From positions 62,001 through 126,000 of the forward strand of contig WPIO01000204.1 of NCBI GenBank assembly GCA_009760855.2: a stretch of DNA of 64,000 bases. Direction: 5' to 3'. A program made the translations under genes and the position numbers. Positions within the stretch are counted from its first letter, which is position 1. Each line of letters begins with the position of its first letter. Positions 1-12,336 of the stretch are shown in pieces. The stretch is from Cristatella mucedo (lineage: Eukaryota > Bryozoa > Phylactolaemata > Cristatellidae). The notes below the pieces were generated by a model. That model made no database searches. It saw only the letters and a list, made by a program, of their open reading frames with translations, and was not told the DNA's origin.

Positions 1-3000
1 TTGTCGAAACACATCGTCCGAAAGCATCACGTCTGCAAATATATTAAATAGAGGACCTCTTGTAAGCATGCCAATAGAGGAATCTGCTCTCCCTGTTTAA
101 CCTTTTGCTAGCACTGCGTTACCAGCATCAATTTCAGTTTCTAGCAACGAATACAATGACTATCTGAAACAGCAGTAGCATTCCATTAATGGGTTGCCTG
201 GCAGAAGCAGAGATAGACAGAGGCCAGAAACTCGTATTAATAGACAAACAGAGGCAGAATAAGACAGACAGCCCCTCAGACGCACAGGCAGACAGACCAG
301 TGAAGAGACCGACACAAAAAGAGAAACATTGAAGAGAGAGCCACAGAGACAGACCGGCCGAAATCAAGAAAAGAGAAGCAAAGATTGTGTACACTAACAG
401 AGAGGCGAGTGTCTTATAACAGTTTTTATCGCTATTAATCTTATCATTATTATAGGCTCTTACTTTTCTCGTTATGTTAGGCATACTGCCAACATTAGTT
501 TCAGTTGTATGGTATTCTTCTAAACAGGGCAAAAGCAATCCGTGAATTGACTGATATACGGCCCAAACACGGTGCACATTTTTTTTACCGACCATCGAAC
601 ATGAATTGCATTGACACCCTGCATAAAGGATTTGTGTAATGAAAACCAGTGACGACGATCTATATGTTGGTGCCTTAATACACTGTCTAAGCAAGAAAAT
701 AAAGTGAGACCAGCAGAGTTGGCTTACTCACTCAAACTGAGATAGTACCGGTTGCACGCCGAGGCACTGTCCAGCTCTTGCATGACTATGATTACCAGAA
801 GAATAGCTCAAATCTTGACCTCGCCCGGAGGGCAATCACGAGCTTGGTGCTGAAATACCGTTCCCAGCTAGTCACCTTACTTGCCCCTTCCAGGTGTGCT
901 CAGTATCCCGTAGGCATTCCAATTGTGAAAAGCAAGAGAGCGACGCACAGCACTTATCTCTCGAATTTCGGCTCATGCAAGTTGATTGCTGAGCACTCCG
1001 TGACACCAGAATGATGCGGCGGCTGCCGTGGCCAGTGACTCAAGCCCGGAGTAGGCTAGCTCATGCTTATGGCTGCTATTCAGATTTTGCTGTGGTGATG
1101 CTAAAGAAAGCATTCTGGTCTCAAGTCACATCGTTCAGCCATGTAGCTATATTCACCTAAAGGCTTCGACGACCGCCGTAGCAGTTATTCTTGCATCCGA
1201 TAGACAAAGTACTGGCCGTATTAGAACAGGTTTGAAGGGATAATTGCTTATGCTACTCTCAGCCAAAAACCTTACACCGTACAAGGCTGTCACAAAGCTC
1301 TATTAACGTTCACCAGGTAGCAGCGTCCACAAAGTTCTGACATCAACTGGGCTCAGGTTTTATTCTTTTCAGGATCTATGGCTTGGCTGCCCTGAAACCC
1401 AAGTCATCGGTAGTAGTAGTGATGAGAAAACACGGTGGAATAAGACGACCGCAAGAATTGAATAGAAAATTTCAAGAACCATCATGCAGCCACCTTTAGG
1501 GTTGCTCTTTCTCCTGATGAATGATGGTTAAAATTATGACGATGCCACATATTCTGCCACTAATTTACACGAAGACGCTGTTACTCTTACGAAAGCATGT
1601 CACTCTGTGCAATCTTGTGCCAACTGTCGTCATGCTTTTGCATGTGTGATCAGTTTGCTGGGCTCTGAGAGAGCAGTGGCTGCAGCAGACAGCTCCTGAG
1701 CTGTAGGACCAGATAACCTAACAACTCTAGTACAAAGAAGAGAGTACCAGTCGGGCTGAAGGTGAAGGCTGGAAGTGAGGACATGAGGGGAGCCACTGTG
1801 GCACCGAGTTCCAGTGTAGTTAGCATTGAAAGACATCAGCAGATTGCCTAGTCGGTAACAGTACACGTTATTTTAATGCTGGCCAACAAGGTCTGCTGTT
1901 CATCGAACCCGATTACCCTTGTTTGTAGTGGGTGTACTTTAGACACTTTCATCCTCCTCCGCCATCGCCTGTTCTTTTTTAGTAATGTGCTTAACCGGTG
2001 CTGGCTTTGCTCTAGAGCTTGCCACCCCAAAACATGGTATGCCATCGAGTCTGCTGCTCGTTTTCCTTGTAGCAACTACCGGCACTTGACAGCTTGGCAA
2101 CTGTTGTTATTCTCTAGAGCCTAAACAGAATGGCAAGGACTGCAAGCAATTCTTGGGAAAACAGCAAGGAACATGGTTGAATGAAGTAGCACATTGTCTT
2201 ACAGGTTTGGGTCGAGCCTCAAATCCAAACAAAGTGATGCCATTTAAAGCCTACATAACCTCTATCACCTTAACCTCTCCCATCTGCTCTCAAGCCTTTT
2301 GCAGGTGCCTTACATTCCACATCACCACAGCAATCAATTACACTTGTTTGTCAGAGCACCTGGCCTCTCACTGCCTTTCTCCATTGTCTTGGTCGCCACG
2401 GCCGCATGACCAGGAAATGTTTGTGGTTTCTGGTACTGCAGATGCCACCTCGCGACTCAGATGTACTGACCAAGCCGTGACCGAATTGTAACTAGTAAAA
2501 TATAGACAGAGCATGGCAGCCAATATGTAAGCAGGATCCTACTTTCGAGTAACTGTTAACCTCTTATAACACCAATAATCTGGCAGCAAGTTAGCATCAT
2601 GCCAGACATCTTACTTTAGCAAGGCATGGGTTGCTCACCGAGGCAACATACTTGCTACAGGCATCCGACTTCGGCAGGCAGTGTGAGTGTACACCCGGAG
2701 ATCCGGTAGCAGTGCAGCAGCAATTGAAGTATGGGCTGCTAGGATTGAAAATGAAAAGCTAATCTTGCACATGCCATTAATATTAACAGTTTCTCCTAGT
2801 AAACCTGCCATGCCAGCATAAATAATAATTATAGTAATCTTTATTTAGCACTCCGGATGACCAAAACCTCTTTTAGGCAATTGCAAAAAAGGAAACACAA
2901 TTCAGATGATCATAACGTGCTCAGTTTTAGAAAACAAGGTTTCCAAGGAGTTTTAAGTTTGCTAGAGGCGCAACCAAACGCCCAGAGTCGAAAGAGCAGG

Positions 3001-3069
3001 CGGTGCTTTAAGTGGTCGTTAGTAATTCAGGCCTGTCGGCCGGATCAAGAGAATGAAGGGACCTAATGG
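1..3069. other. No recognised gene or repeat
   Basis: Frames of up to 186 codons occur on both strands, but none shows a domain, splice pattern or family likeness that I recognise. A purine-rich stretch lies at about 190-400. Confidence 0.5.
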
Positions 3070-3099
3070 TGAGTGAAATAATGTGCGTGTTGGTGTGCA

Positions 3100-3245
3100 G
3101 CTTGATGGGAAGCCAGAGCAGATTGTTAAGCAGTGATACGGTAAGGCAGTTGCAATGCTGAGGGTTGACAAGCCTAACTGTCGAGTTGTAAACGTACTGT
3201 AAGCAGCTTATTGCTCAGGCACTAAGACCTACTAGAAGGGAGTTA
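3100..3245 (-). mobile_element. LINE family A internal fragment, decayed
   Basis: The minus strand matches the DLHWLPVKQ to RLVCRE region (AAGCCAGAGCAG, TTGCAATGCTGAGG, TTGACAAGCCTAA), without a tail. Confidence 0.55.
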
Positions 3246-3739
3246 CCCTGAGGCCTAATCAGGATATCACCAGAGGCGAAGCCAGGATTGGAGTATCGGG
3301 GTGGTAGACCGGGGTGTCTGCAGAGTCCGAGCTCCTCTGTCAAGGGGGTCTGGGGGCATCTCCCATCGCCCGGGGTGTCGTGCAGCCTGGGCGATGCACC
3401 AATGGGCTAGCTGCAGCTGGCCCCGACCGGGTCTCAGACTCTGCTCTCACTTAGAAGGCCAGTGGTGGCAGCATCCACCCCTGCCAACTTGGCTTAGCAT
3501 CTGAATATCGCGAATGTATTGACTAGCTTGGCTACGGTGTCCTGTGGTGTCATAAACAAGCCAAAATTTTTATAATGTTACGACGGTAAAATTTGGCAGA
3601 TGTGACTACATCGCAGATGTCACATTGAGATCATTTTGGAAGAGGACATCTAGATTTCACACAGAAACTGCATAAGAGGTGTTGGTCAATCCAATGTGAA
3701 GGATTAACCATTGAAATTTCCGAATGGCACTAGGTTTGC

Positions 3740-4995
3740 CCGTGGCTAAGGTTTGACTGTGTCGTCATTCAATTTGAGAGAGCTTGCTTCCATTCCAGTG
3801 TGAGTGTCAACAGTACTTTCTATAAGAGAGGTTCGACAGTTTGAGATGCTAGTAGGCAAGGACCAACCGAAGCTATAGAACAGCTGTGTGTCATTTGCGT
3901 AAGAATGAAAGCCTAGATCATATCTGGTGACTACATCGGCTAGAAGGAGAGTATGCATTGTGAAAAGAAGTTGACCTAAAACAGATCACATGGGGGAAGC
4001 CATACATCAAATGCTCACTGGACGACTGCATTGAGCTCTCCGAATTCTCCCACTATAAGAGAAGGTAAACAAATGTTGCAAAATGGCTTTGATGCCTAGG
4101 CTATAAGAAATGAGCTCAAGAAGGATTTGGCGATCGTTGACTTTTCACTAGATGATCAAATCACCTCTACAGTCAAGTCTGCCTATTTTCGGCAACGTGC
4201 CGTTGCACAAAGTCAGGGCCTGGTTAGACGAAGATAAAACAGCCAAGCTGATCCATGAATTTGTGATATCCTGTCTTGACATCTATTCCTCACTATTTGC
4301 CAGCCTCTCTGCTTGTGCAATAAGAAGCTTGCAGTCGGCGAAAAACTCGGCAGCTAAGGTTGTCCGGCGTTAACATCACAAGCGCTACATTATGCCACTT
4401 CTCGAACACCTTCACTGGCTTACCACATCAAGAAGTGTATTTACTACAATGTACTTTCAATCAAAGCTAGCCAAGCTGGTTTGGTCCAGCGGTTAAGGTG
4501 CTCGCCCCGACCAAGGTCTTGAGGAGGTCGTGGGCTCGAGCCCCGTGGCATATGTGAAGCACCTCAATAGAGATTAAGTTGTCTTAGGGTGCCATGCAAA
4601 CGAATTATTATTTTTTATACAGCTTCAATTAATTTTGGTGCTTGGACTACCAACCCGAAGTACTTCCAAATCAAGGTTCGAATCGTGCCATCTGGTCTTC
4701 TTCCAAATAAAGCAGTGCCTCTAACCGACCTAAATCCTATCGAGAACGTATCTTCAATTCCTAGGTTCCCAAAGCCTGGAATCTACTTCCCACAGATGTA
4801 CCATGCCTTACTAACATTAAAAAGACCCTAGAGCCTACCCAGTTCTTGCAGCATTTGCTACTTTGTGCTACTTGTCACATGTGTCCTCATACTTGCTGAT
4901 ATTTTGCATGATATCATGAACCCTTTGAAGTGCTTTCAGCATACGTTAAGTGCCTAGAAATAGACTGAGCTCTCTTTAAGTGCTATGTGAATATC
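3740..4995 (+). mobile_element. LINE family A with 5' inversion and a SINE B inside
   Basis: The RT part (YDLGFHSYANDTQLFYSF, LKLNDD) is on the minus strand at 3740-4050. The downstream part is on the plus strand from about 4120 (FSLDDQITSTVKSAYF, KLIHEFVIS, HIMPLLEHLHWL). After SINE B (4475-4618) it resumes (PRFPKPGIYFPQ) and ends with a degenerate hairpin tail at 4948-4995. The layout matches twin-primed LINE insertion. Confidence 0.75.
4475..4618 (+). mobile_element. SINE B, tRNA-derived
   Basis: A tRNA-like head with an A box in TGGTCCAGCGGTTAAGG and a B box in GGGCTCGAGCCC, then ATATGTGAAGCACC and the hairpin tail AGAGATTAAGTTGTCTTAGG. It is inserted in LINE A coding sequence. Confidence 0.85.
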
Positions 4996-5574
4996 CCATA
5001 TTTTTTTTATTGCTCTCAATATAAATGACATTACAATTTGCCAGGCGGCAGGAGTCTTGCTCGAGGCTTTGTGGTGGTGTGCAGTTCAATGGTGCTCCGA
5101 ACGCCTTACGAGATTTGTCATACTCTACGGCTGCTTCTGCATGCTCGTAGCCCTCCATGGTTGTCAATCCCTGTGCTGTGGATATGGACCTGTTACACTA
5201 TGGGATGGGTGCTATTCATTACTGCTGCATTCTGCTACTGCTGGCATACATGCGTGCATTGGTGCTACACCTACAAGTCGTCAGCTGTGAAAGAAGGCTC
5301 AGGCATCACCACTTCTATATGGTATTGGCATTGACTAGCCCCATTCTGAGCGCTGTTGTTTCGGTTTAAGGCATTAGTGCAGAAGCTGCAGCACAGAGTT
5401 TGTTGCAGTGGTTTGCCCAAGGAGGAAGGGCTGCTCTCAAAATCCTATTACGACTTTCTATGAATTTGCCATAGATTTAGTCTACCAATGAGATGCTCTT
5501 TTTCTGCCTTGCGATGGCTGCAGAGAAAACAAGAGCAGAGTGAAGCTGCTACTAAAGAAACAGTGGCCAGGATT

Positions 5575-5575
<1 letters not shown>

Positions 5576-5665
<90 letters not shown>
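5576..5665. repeat. (CA)n microsatellite, about 90 bp
   Basis: An uninterrupted CA run. Confidence 0.99.
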
Positions 5666-5666
<1 letters not shown>

Positions 5667-6519
5667 GCCATCTGAAATATAACTGTCGGTTTGTCAAAAG
5701 AGCATCCTAAAGTTGATCGCAAAAGAGCAGGCATGCGTGGCATATTAGTGGCCCTAGGGAAGGCACATTTGTGAAAAATTGCATTTTCAGCTAAGCTGAT
5801 GCCTATCCCGCAAGCCGACACTGATGTGAAGGAAGATTGAATGTGACATTGCTGCCAGGAGGTGGTGCCGAGGAGCAGAACAATAAATCAGCACTCCCTG
5901 TTTCGGAAGAAGTCGTGGCAGTTCCCATTTAGGCCAGTCATCTCCAGTACAAATGGTTCGCCATTTATCTCTCAACTTTAAGCTCTGGGGAATGCATGCT
6001 AAAAAGTAGAAGTACACGCGACTGTAGGAGGGCTTGCCTTTGCACCAACATTATCCATTCTTCTAATATTCTGGCCCTCGTATGGCCCTTCCATCTCACC
6101 CGTGTTCTGAGCCTTTTCTGTTTGCTCAACAGGTCTCACAATCAACCTCGCAGGTGATACAATCTTGACAACTATTGTACAACCAGCCTCAAGCATGAAC
6201 GAGCCTACAGACTGTTAAAGCAATGGCACAGAAGCCCTACGGACCAGAAATAAGACTATACCTGCTCTTTGCCAGCTCGCGTAATCCGGTGACTGTGATC
6301 TGAGGAAAGAATGGTCCATTTCAACTACCAAGCTAAGCTGTCCGAGTATAATAGCCACTGTTATTAATATCTTTCAGTAAAAGTCTTGCTTGACTTTGTA
6401 CAGCACCACAGAGACCTAGAAGCTGGTATGAAAAGCAGCTAATTTCAAAAGCATAAGCACAGCACTCAAGATATGAAAAGTTAAATACCAACGCATCATT
6501 TACGTAGGAGCATGAGAGC

Positions 6520-6640
6520 CTTATCAGCTCTCACCACCACTTGTGGCTGGTGATCAAGGATTGCTTACTGCAGGACCGGGTACCCATGACCTGGGTCGTT
6601 TAGTGCAAGCACATCTCCCCCTGGACTAAGACCTAGAGGC
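6520..6640 (-). repeat. SINE A fragment, diverged
   Basis: CTCACCACCACTTGTGGC, AAGGATTGC and CCATGACCTGGGTCG match the SINE A body and B-box area. Confidence 0.5.
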
Positions 6641-7297
6641 CAAACAGCCTAGTGTAGCCATCTATTTTGTTGGCTTTGTGGTGCATCCTTTGCAGGCTAC
6701 CTGCCTTCAGATTTATTTTTATACCGGGTTTCGAGTACGACCGATGCGCCTGCTGTAGTCAGGAGCAGGCAGCGGCTCAGTTAAGTCCCTGCAGTTAACT
6801 AGCCTGCAGGAAGGCAACCAACGTCCGCCTATGCTCCGTTGGCAAGTCAGCACATAGGTGTCATACCATTACGACAAAACTCCCAGCACGGAAACATCGT
6901 AGATTTAACAAGACACTAGTCAAGGCATTGCAAAATGTCTATGCGTTAAAAGAACCATCGTGAAACACAAGAGTTGGCCACTGTAAGCATTTTTTACTTT
7001 GTCTCCCCAGTACACATTCGACTGTCAATGAGAAACGAAGGATGCATTCTCCTTGGACCCAGCCAACTGTGCAGGATGGAAGGCTCATTTATTCCGTATG
7101 ACCCATCAAATATTAAAGTTAAGCAAAGTCGTTGGAAAAGATTTATCAAACATGTGAATGCCTATATTCATATGTACTCTGATGATGCACCGACGTCAAA
7201 AGAATTTAACGTTAGCAGTCAAAGGGTGAACACAAATAGAAGAAAACATAAAAAATGCAGTAGCATGAATGCTTAAAATAGGTTCGTGTGCACTTAC

Positions 7298-7438
7298 GAG
7301 ACGCATATCGCAGGACGATGCTTTGCAAAACATGGAATTCGGGCGACGTGGAAGTACAGGTCTGCAATAATTTGAGCATTGCTGCCACCATCTCTTTGAA
7401 GGCAGTCGCCAAAGTTGAGGTCGCAGTCACAGTGTGAC
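7298..7438 (-). CDS. Group III phospholipase A2, second recognised exon
   Basis: The acceptor is TTGTTTTAG and the donor GTAAGTG. The 141 nt exon begins by completing the codon left open by the exon at 20553 and ends again in phase 2. It encodes the conserved SHCDCDLNF block, an FGDCLQ segment, and ADLYFHVARIPCF, which correspond to the central helix and cysteine pattern of group III PLA2. Frame, phase and order all agree with the exon 13.1 kb upstream. A final exon is expected at lower coordinates, but I could not identify one with the right phase. Confidence 0.8.
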
Positions 7439-7489
7439 CTAAAACAAGTATACGGAGCTAGAAAGTCGGCCTACGTGATTTAAGTCAAT

Positions 7490-8450
7490 CTTTCTATGGC
7501 CGATGTAATCGCCAATCGTTGTTCTGGCTTTTGTTTCTATGCCGATGACAATCAGCTCGACCCATCCTTTGATGCTTCCAAGCCTTGCTTAGCGTCCGAC
7601 TTGCACAGTTTCTTTTCAACCTGCATCAACAATATTCAAATACGGATTGCCATCAATGTCCTAAAGCTTAACAACGATATGATGAGTTCAACCTAATAAT
7701 TATTGGCGAGCCTTACGTCAACCTCAAGTTGCAAGACCGGATCACAAACATTGGTTCATCTAGCATCGCTCAACTCACACCTGCCCGAAGTATGGGCATG
7801 CTATTTCAAGGCAGGTTATCATTGAATGGGCGAATTACCTCTACTGCTAAATCGGCCAACTTTCAGGTGTGAAACATTGCCAAATCAGGGATTGATTAGT
7901 AGACGAGAGTTCTACAAACAAACCAATTCATCAGTTTCTGACATTAAATCTAGATTAGTGTGATTCAATTTATTCAGTACTCTTGGCCTGTGCCCTTAAT
8001 TATCGGCAACTCGTGCATAGTCAACAGATTGATAGGCCTGCAGTCAATAGCATAGCTACCACATCAACTTACTTCTGTCGGAGCTTCACTAGCTCCCTAT
8101 CAGGCATCGAATTGGCTTCAAGACCGGCTGTCTGGCTTACAGTTTGCTCAACTCGCATGCACACGCCTACCTATCCCATTTCCATCTTCTGCCAGGAGCA
8201 CTCAGCCAGCTGTTCCTGGGCTTGCATTCGTCTTGCAGGCCCTCATACTAATTTAAAAACCTTAGGCGATCGGACCCACAGTCAAATGTACGAAAGTCTG
8301 GAAATCACTTCCGACTTAATACACCATCGGCAATGATTTTGCATGATTTAAGTTTAAGCTAAAGGAGATTCTGTTATTCACAGCTTCCTTTCGCCTCAGT
8401 GAATCTGTTTTTTTCATTCCTATGAGCTCTACTTAATTACCTGTCCATAA
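7490..8450 (+). mobile_element. LINE family A, RT to C-terminal fragment, decayed
   Basis: Plus-strand frames give FCFYADDNQLDPSFDA (RT box), LKLNNDMMSST, GRLSLNGRITSTAKSANF and a heavily shifted C-terminal region. It is old and inactive, and lies in the PLA2 intron next to its exon. Confidence 0.75.
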
Positions 8451-8654
8451 TTTGGTGCATGTTGCTATTCCGTTGTCCTTATAATAACAGGTGGCCCTGA
8501 GTGTCTACTTTCAGAGTGTGTGCTTCAGCATGCTGGCCTAAGTAAGATACTAGGTTTGGTTTTAATGCTTGTGTAAACATGATACTATGTGCGACATTAA
8601 CCCCTTGCTATTGACTCTTTTGTGGCAAGTTGAAAATAGAATACAAGTATAATT

Positions 8655-8885
8655 CGTTTGTTTAGCACCCTAAGAGAACTTGATCACTATCTGGGTGCCT
8701 CATACATGCCACGAGGCTCGAGCCAACGACCTCGTTGGTCAAAGGCAAGCTTCTTACCCCACAGCCGAACGAGGGAAAGCATCCAGATAGAGATTTAGTT
8801 CCCTTGGGGTTCTACAAAGGAGCTGCTAGATAGAGTTTTAGTTGTCTCGTGAAGCTACAAACAAACTAATATAATTACCATTATA
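8655..8885 (-). mobile_element. SINE B with extra inverted tails
   Basis: A minus-strand copy (8655-8770) is followed by two plus-strand tail pieces (TAGAGATTTAGTTCCCTTGG and TAGAGTTTTAGTTGTCTCG). Confidence 0.65.
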
Positions 8886-8949
8886 TGCTTTTAAGCTATG
8901 AACTAACATAAATTGATATAGCAGTGTGCTCTGATGAGCCTTTGGAGGT

Positions 8950-9350
8950 GTTTATAATAATAAAAATAATAATAATGCACTTGATAAAGTGCCCTCAGAG
9001 AACTCAATCTCTTTCTAGGTGCTTTACATTTTCTGGAAAGGGAAATGCATGTGAATGGTGAGTAATATCATGTTTGATAAACAAACAACATGAATAACAT
9101 GGTTAGGGGTGACATGCACAGGGTCAGCATGCAAATGTGGTTAGTGGCAGCATGCACAGTGTCAGCATGCATAAGCACATCAAGGACGAATCACGGGGAC
9201 CCACGAAATGCTGTCCTAAAGAGGTGTTTTTAAGTTCTTTTTAAGTATAGTCAAGTCAGGGGATGATCTGACGCAGGTCGGGAGGGAGTTCCAGGCTTTG
9301 GGAGCATACGAGCTTAATGCACGGTCTCCAAAGGATTTGAGGTTTGTTTG
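8950..9350 (-). mobile_element. LINE family A 3' fragment
   Basis: It runs from the (ATT)n tail and CCCTCAGAGAAC hairpin to CCAAAGGATTTGAGG on the minus strand, and is 5'-truncated. Confidence 0.88.
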
Positions 9351-9424
9351 TTTGTGCCTGTTCATTTATCTTGCTAACATGTCTTAACCAGCACATTTGA
9401 TAACTGCTTGAATAGTAAGAGTAA

Positions 9425-9615
9425 TTGGTGAGCCGTAATGGTTCACTAGGTAAGGTGGTTGCTTTTCACGACCTCGGCCCGAGGTCGTGAGTTCGAATCC
9501 ACCGGTGGGCGATCCTTTATCGCCACCGCAAGCGGTGGTGATAGCCGTAAAGGCTCTTCTGTCGCTATACAAAAAGAGGCTGTTAAATCAGCTAGTATTT
9601 TATTTTTATTTTAAT
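9425..9615 (+). mobile_element. SINE A, tRNA-derived, best copy
   Basis: Head TGGTTCACTAGGTAAGG, B box GAGTTCGAATCC, body TATCGCCACCGCAAGCGG and AAAGGCTCTTCTGTCGC, tail GAGGCTGTTAAATCAGC and a T-rich end. Unlike SINE B, its tail does not match LINE A. Confidence 0.85.
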
Positions 9616-10304
9616 ACAATTCCTAATATCAAGAAGGATTAGATGTTTAGTGTCATTGCCATTTTAATCGCAGAGCTATTTAGGTCCAGCATGTGGAGGC
9701 TTGGCTAGCTACTTATTGGTTGCCGAAACCATAATACTTAACTAGCAGCAGCTTTGTCTTGGGATGCTTCAGCATGCTCCCGTGAAGGCATGTTGTCAAC
9801 AGTAGCAAATGCTAGGTTTTCCTAAATCCGGAGCTCGTATTACAACTCACAACAACAAATCGGGTAGGCAATCGACTGCACACCATCAGATTGGCTGATA
9901 GTACGATATCTGCCTACAAATGGCCCATATGTCTACACTGGTGCATTAGCTGGTAATCGGTATTACAAGCCTAATCAAGAGGTCGCGCCCTGCTCTTTTA
10001 TGAGTGACCCTTGCATTCCGAGCAGCTGCCGGCTCACTTCAATCACCTGCAGGGGTCCAACAGACACAAAGTCTCGGTATGCGCGGTCTCAGGAGTAGGC
10101 CGAAGTTGCAATCTAGCATAACCGTATGCAGGTCGGCAGGTTTGAGCCCTAGGACAGCGAGGCCACACCAGGGATAGGTCTAGCAACAAGTAAAGGCAGC
10201 AGTATTGACTGATCCTGCAACCTTCTTATCCGTGGGCATACTACGTACTGTACATACTCCATGTGTGTATACACTTGCATGTTCAATCTGCACAAGCACA
10301 TTTC

Positions 10305-10401
10305 AGCCTCTCTCTCTCTTTCTCTCTTCTCTCTGTCTGTCTGTCTGTCTGTCTCTGTCTCTGTCTCTGTCTCTGTCTCTGTCTCTGTCTCTGTCTCTCT
10401 G

Positions 10402-10435
<34 letters not shown>

Positions 10436-10499
10436 TCTGCCTCTTTCTCTCTGTCTCTCTGTCTCTCTCTCTGTGTCTCTCTCTCTGTCTCTCTTTCTG

Positions 10500-10535
<36 letters not shown>
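10305..10535. repeat. (CT)n / (CTGT)n microsatellite, about 230 bp
   Basis: A compound pyrimidine-rich run mixing CTCT, CTGT and CTCTGT units. The open frames here are artefacts of the repeat. Confidence 0.98.
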
Positions 10536-10537
<2 letters not shown>

Positions 10538-11814
10538 AATATCTGACCGTTATAATAACAGCAGAAGGCAAGTCCTATTCGAGAATCAGGCAAATCACCA
10601 TGCTTAAACAGGTGGCATGTCTCCCTGAGAAAGGTCGCTATTTGCAGTCCCGAATGATGGATGGACCGGGCAAGTAGCTGCTGGGTTACACAAGCAGACG
10701 GTTGCAAAGAGTGCTAAACACGGCAATGGCCAAAACTAATCTGTTGGAATAGAATGACCAACATTCATCATTACCAGGGTACGCTTTTGAGCATTGGCTT
10801 ACCAAACCAGACGTATTGGATGGTCTCAGCCATGCCGGAACTGAAGCAGTCCTCTCTAGCTATTCTACATGTGCTCGCATGCACGGAGCAGAAAAACAAG
10901 CTCTCACATCCGAGAATTAATTAATTGATATGTGTGATGGCAACCCACAATCTTGCTTCGGCACTTGCTGCACTTGCATCCTACACTCCTGTGAACCAGG
11001 AAGCTGCTTACCCATGCAAGCTCCTGCTCTCCTTTGCTTAAAGCACGAACGGTATCAAGCATGGTTGCCATGGATAGCAAGTGACAAGTAAAGAGTGGAG
11101 AGGATGATGCCTAACAACAGAGGCAGAAGAGATAAGACAAGCAAAAGGTAACAGATCGAGAGAAATAGCTGGTGAGTAGTTTAGGGAGGAAGTAGAATTG
11201 AAAGAGGGAAACCACACTTAACGCTAGCTAGTGTGGTGGGCTGGAGTACTCTTGGTCCAAACTCGTCATTAGGAGGTCCATATAATGTTATGCAAGTAAG
11301 TTCGTCAGCCATAAATGTTGCAGAGTTGGAAAGCTACAGGACGGATCTTACTAGCCATCTGAGAGAACTTGATTGCTCCACAGAAGCCTCTCTTGATGCT
11401 GGAATAACCACGGTTGGATCTACAGAATGCTGACAGGTCTAAATAATTCTTGGCAGATAAGAGTTGTTTCAGCATGTCTCCATCATTATCGTGCTAGGGT
11501 GTTCCCCGTCTTGGCCCTACCGAGCTAGCCTACTGATCTTATGTTTCCCAGCTTATCGCCATGTCCAGAGGTAATTGCACAATCTTTAGCAAGAGGTATA
11601 AAGTGGTTTCGTAGTTGCACATCTCGTGCTCAGAAATGACCACCTGTTGATACCCTGAAATAGTTGGCACCCGGTATCTGCGACCGGCAGCAATGAAACC
11701 TCACTGCTACAGGGCATGCAGGTTGCTGCATGACAACCTATAAGCTACAAATCTTGCATGTAAAATTAAGTTAAAAACCAAGGTGCAGAGCATACATGGA
11801 TGAACATAGCAATA

Positions 11815-11885
11815 GTAATACTAATAACAAACATAAGTTTGTACAGCACCCTGAAAGAACCAAAAACCAGGTGGATTACAACTTG
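11815..11885 (-). repeat. Degenerate LINE A / SINE B type tail
   Basis: ACAGCACCCTGAAAGAACC followed by a GGTGGATTACA segment resembles the shared hairpin tail. Confidence 0.4.
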
Positions 11886-12197
11886 CTGCAAGTGAAGCAA
11901 CAATCAAGAATGGATGATATGCAGGTTATCGTGCTTAGGGCAGCATGCACGAGAGCATAAGAAGACACCAGCACCACTGGATAGTAGCAGGACCTCAGTT
12001 TAGTAGCATGCACTGAAACGTGGACATGGAAGCATACAAAACATTCTGGGGCAAAAATTATTACAACATCAGTAGGGCAAAGTGGTGGATGAGCAGAATA
12101 GATGCATCATTAGCTGAGATTTATACGATGAAAAGTCAGCGTAGATGTTGACAGAAGCCAGAAGCGAGTTCACACTTACAGTGCACACGAACTGAAG

Positions 12198-12336
12198 CTA
12201 ATAAAATTCATTTGTACAGCGCCCCAAGAGAGCTTAATCTCTATTCAGGCCCTTCACATATGCCCCAGGGCTCGAGCCCACGACCTCAGCCAGACCTTGG
12301 TCGGGCGAGCACCTTAGCCGCTGGACCAAACCAGCG
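12198..12336 (-). mobile_element. SINE B, tRNA-derived
   Basis: A minus-strand copy with the GGGCTCGAGCCC B box, the A box in CTGGTTTGGTCCAGCGG, and tail AGAGATTAAGCTCTCTTGG. Confidence 0.85.

Larger units (their letters stand above)
4996..7297. other. Mostly unassigned, between LINE A and PLA2 exon
   Basis: It holds a CA repeat (5576) and a diverged SINE A piece (6520). The missing 3' exon of the PLA2 gene may be here or further left. Two open frames, 5999-6196 (minus) and 6974-7276 (plus, 100 codons), have no recognised homology. Confidence 0.45.
9616..12197. other. Unassigned intron sequence with CT microsatellite
   Basis: Apart from the CT run and one degenerate tail near 11.8 kb, nothing is recognised. 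The 66-codon frame at 11233-11433 has no known match. Confidence 0.5.

Noticed and set aside
1630-2491. Overlapping 75-112 codon frames on both strands
   Set aside because: No homology, no splice context, and equal openness on both strands.
5448-5821. Long Val-Cys and Thr-His frames
   Set aside because: They are translations of the CA microsatellite; the same holds at 57719-58021.
5999-6211. Minus-strand frame after a TTTAACAG acceptor, as last exon of the PLA2 gene
   Set aside because: The upstream exon ends in phase 2. Joined here, the reading hits TAG after one codon; the open frame needs phase 0. No cysteine pattern of the family.
9427-9510. tRNA gene
   Set aside because: The A and B boxes are those of SINE A; no full cloverleaf forms and the same head recurs in dispersed copies with SINE tails. 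The same applies to the SINE B heads.
10149-10707. Ser-Leu-rich and Arg-Glu-rich frames of up to 140 codons
   Set aside because: They are translations of the CT/CTGT microsatellite, open on both strands.
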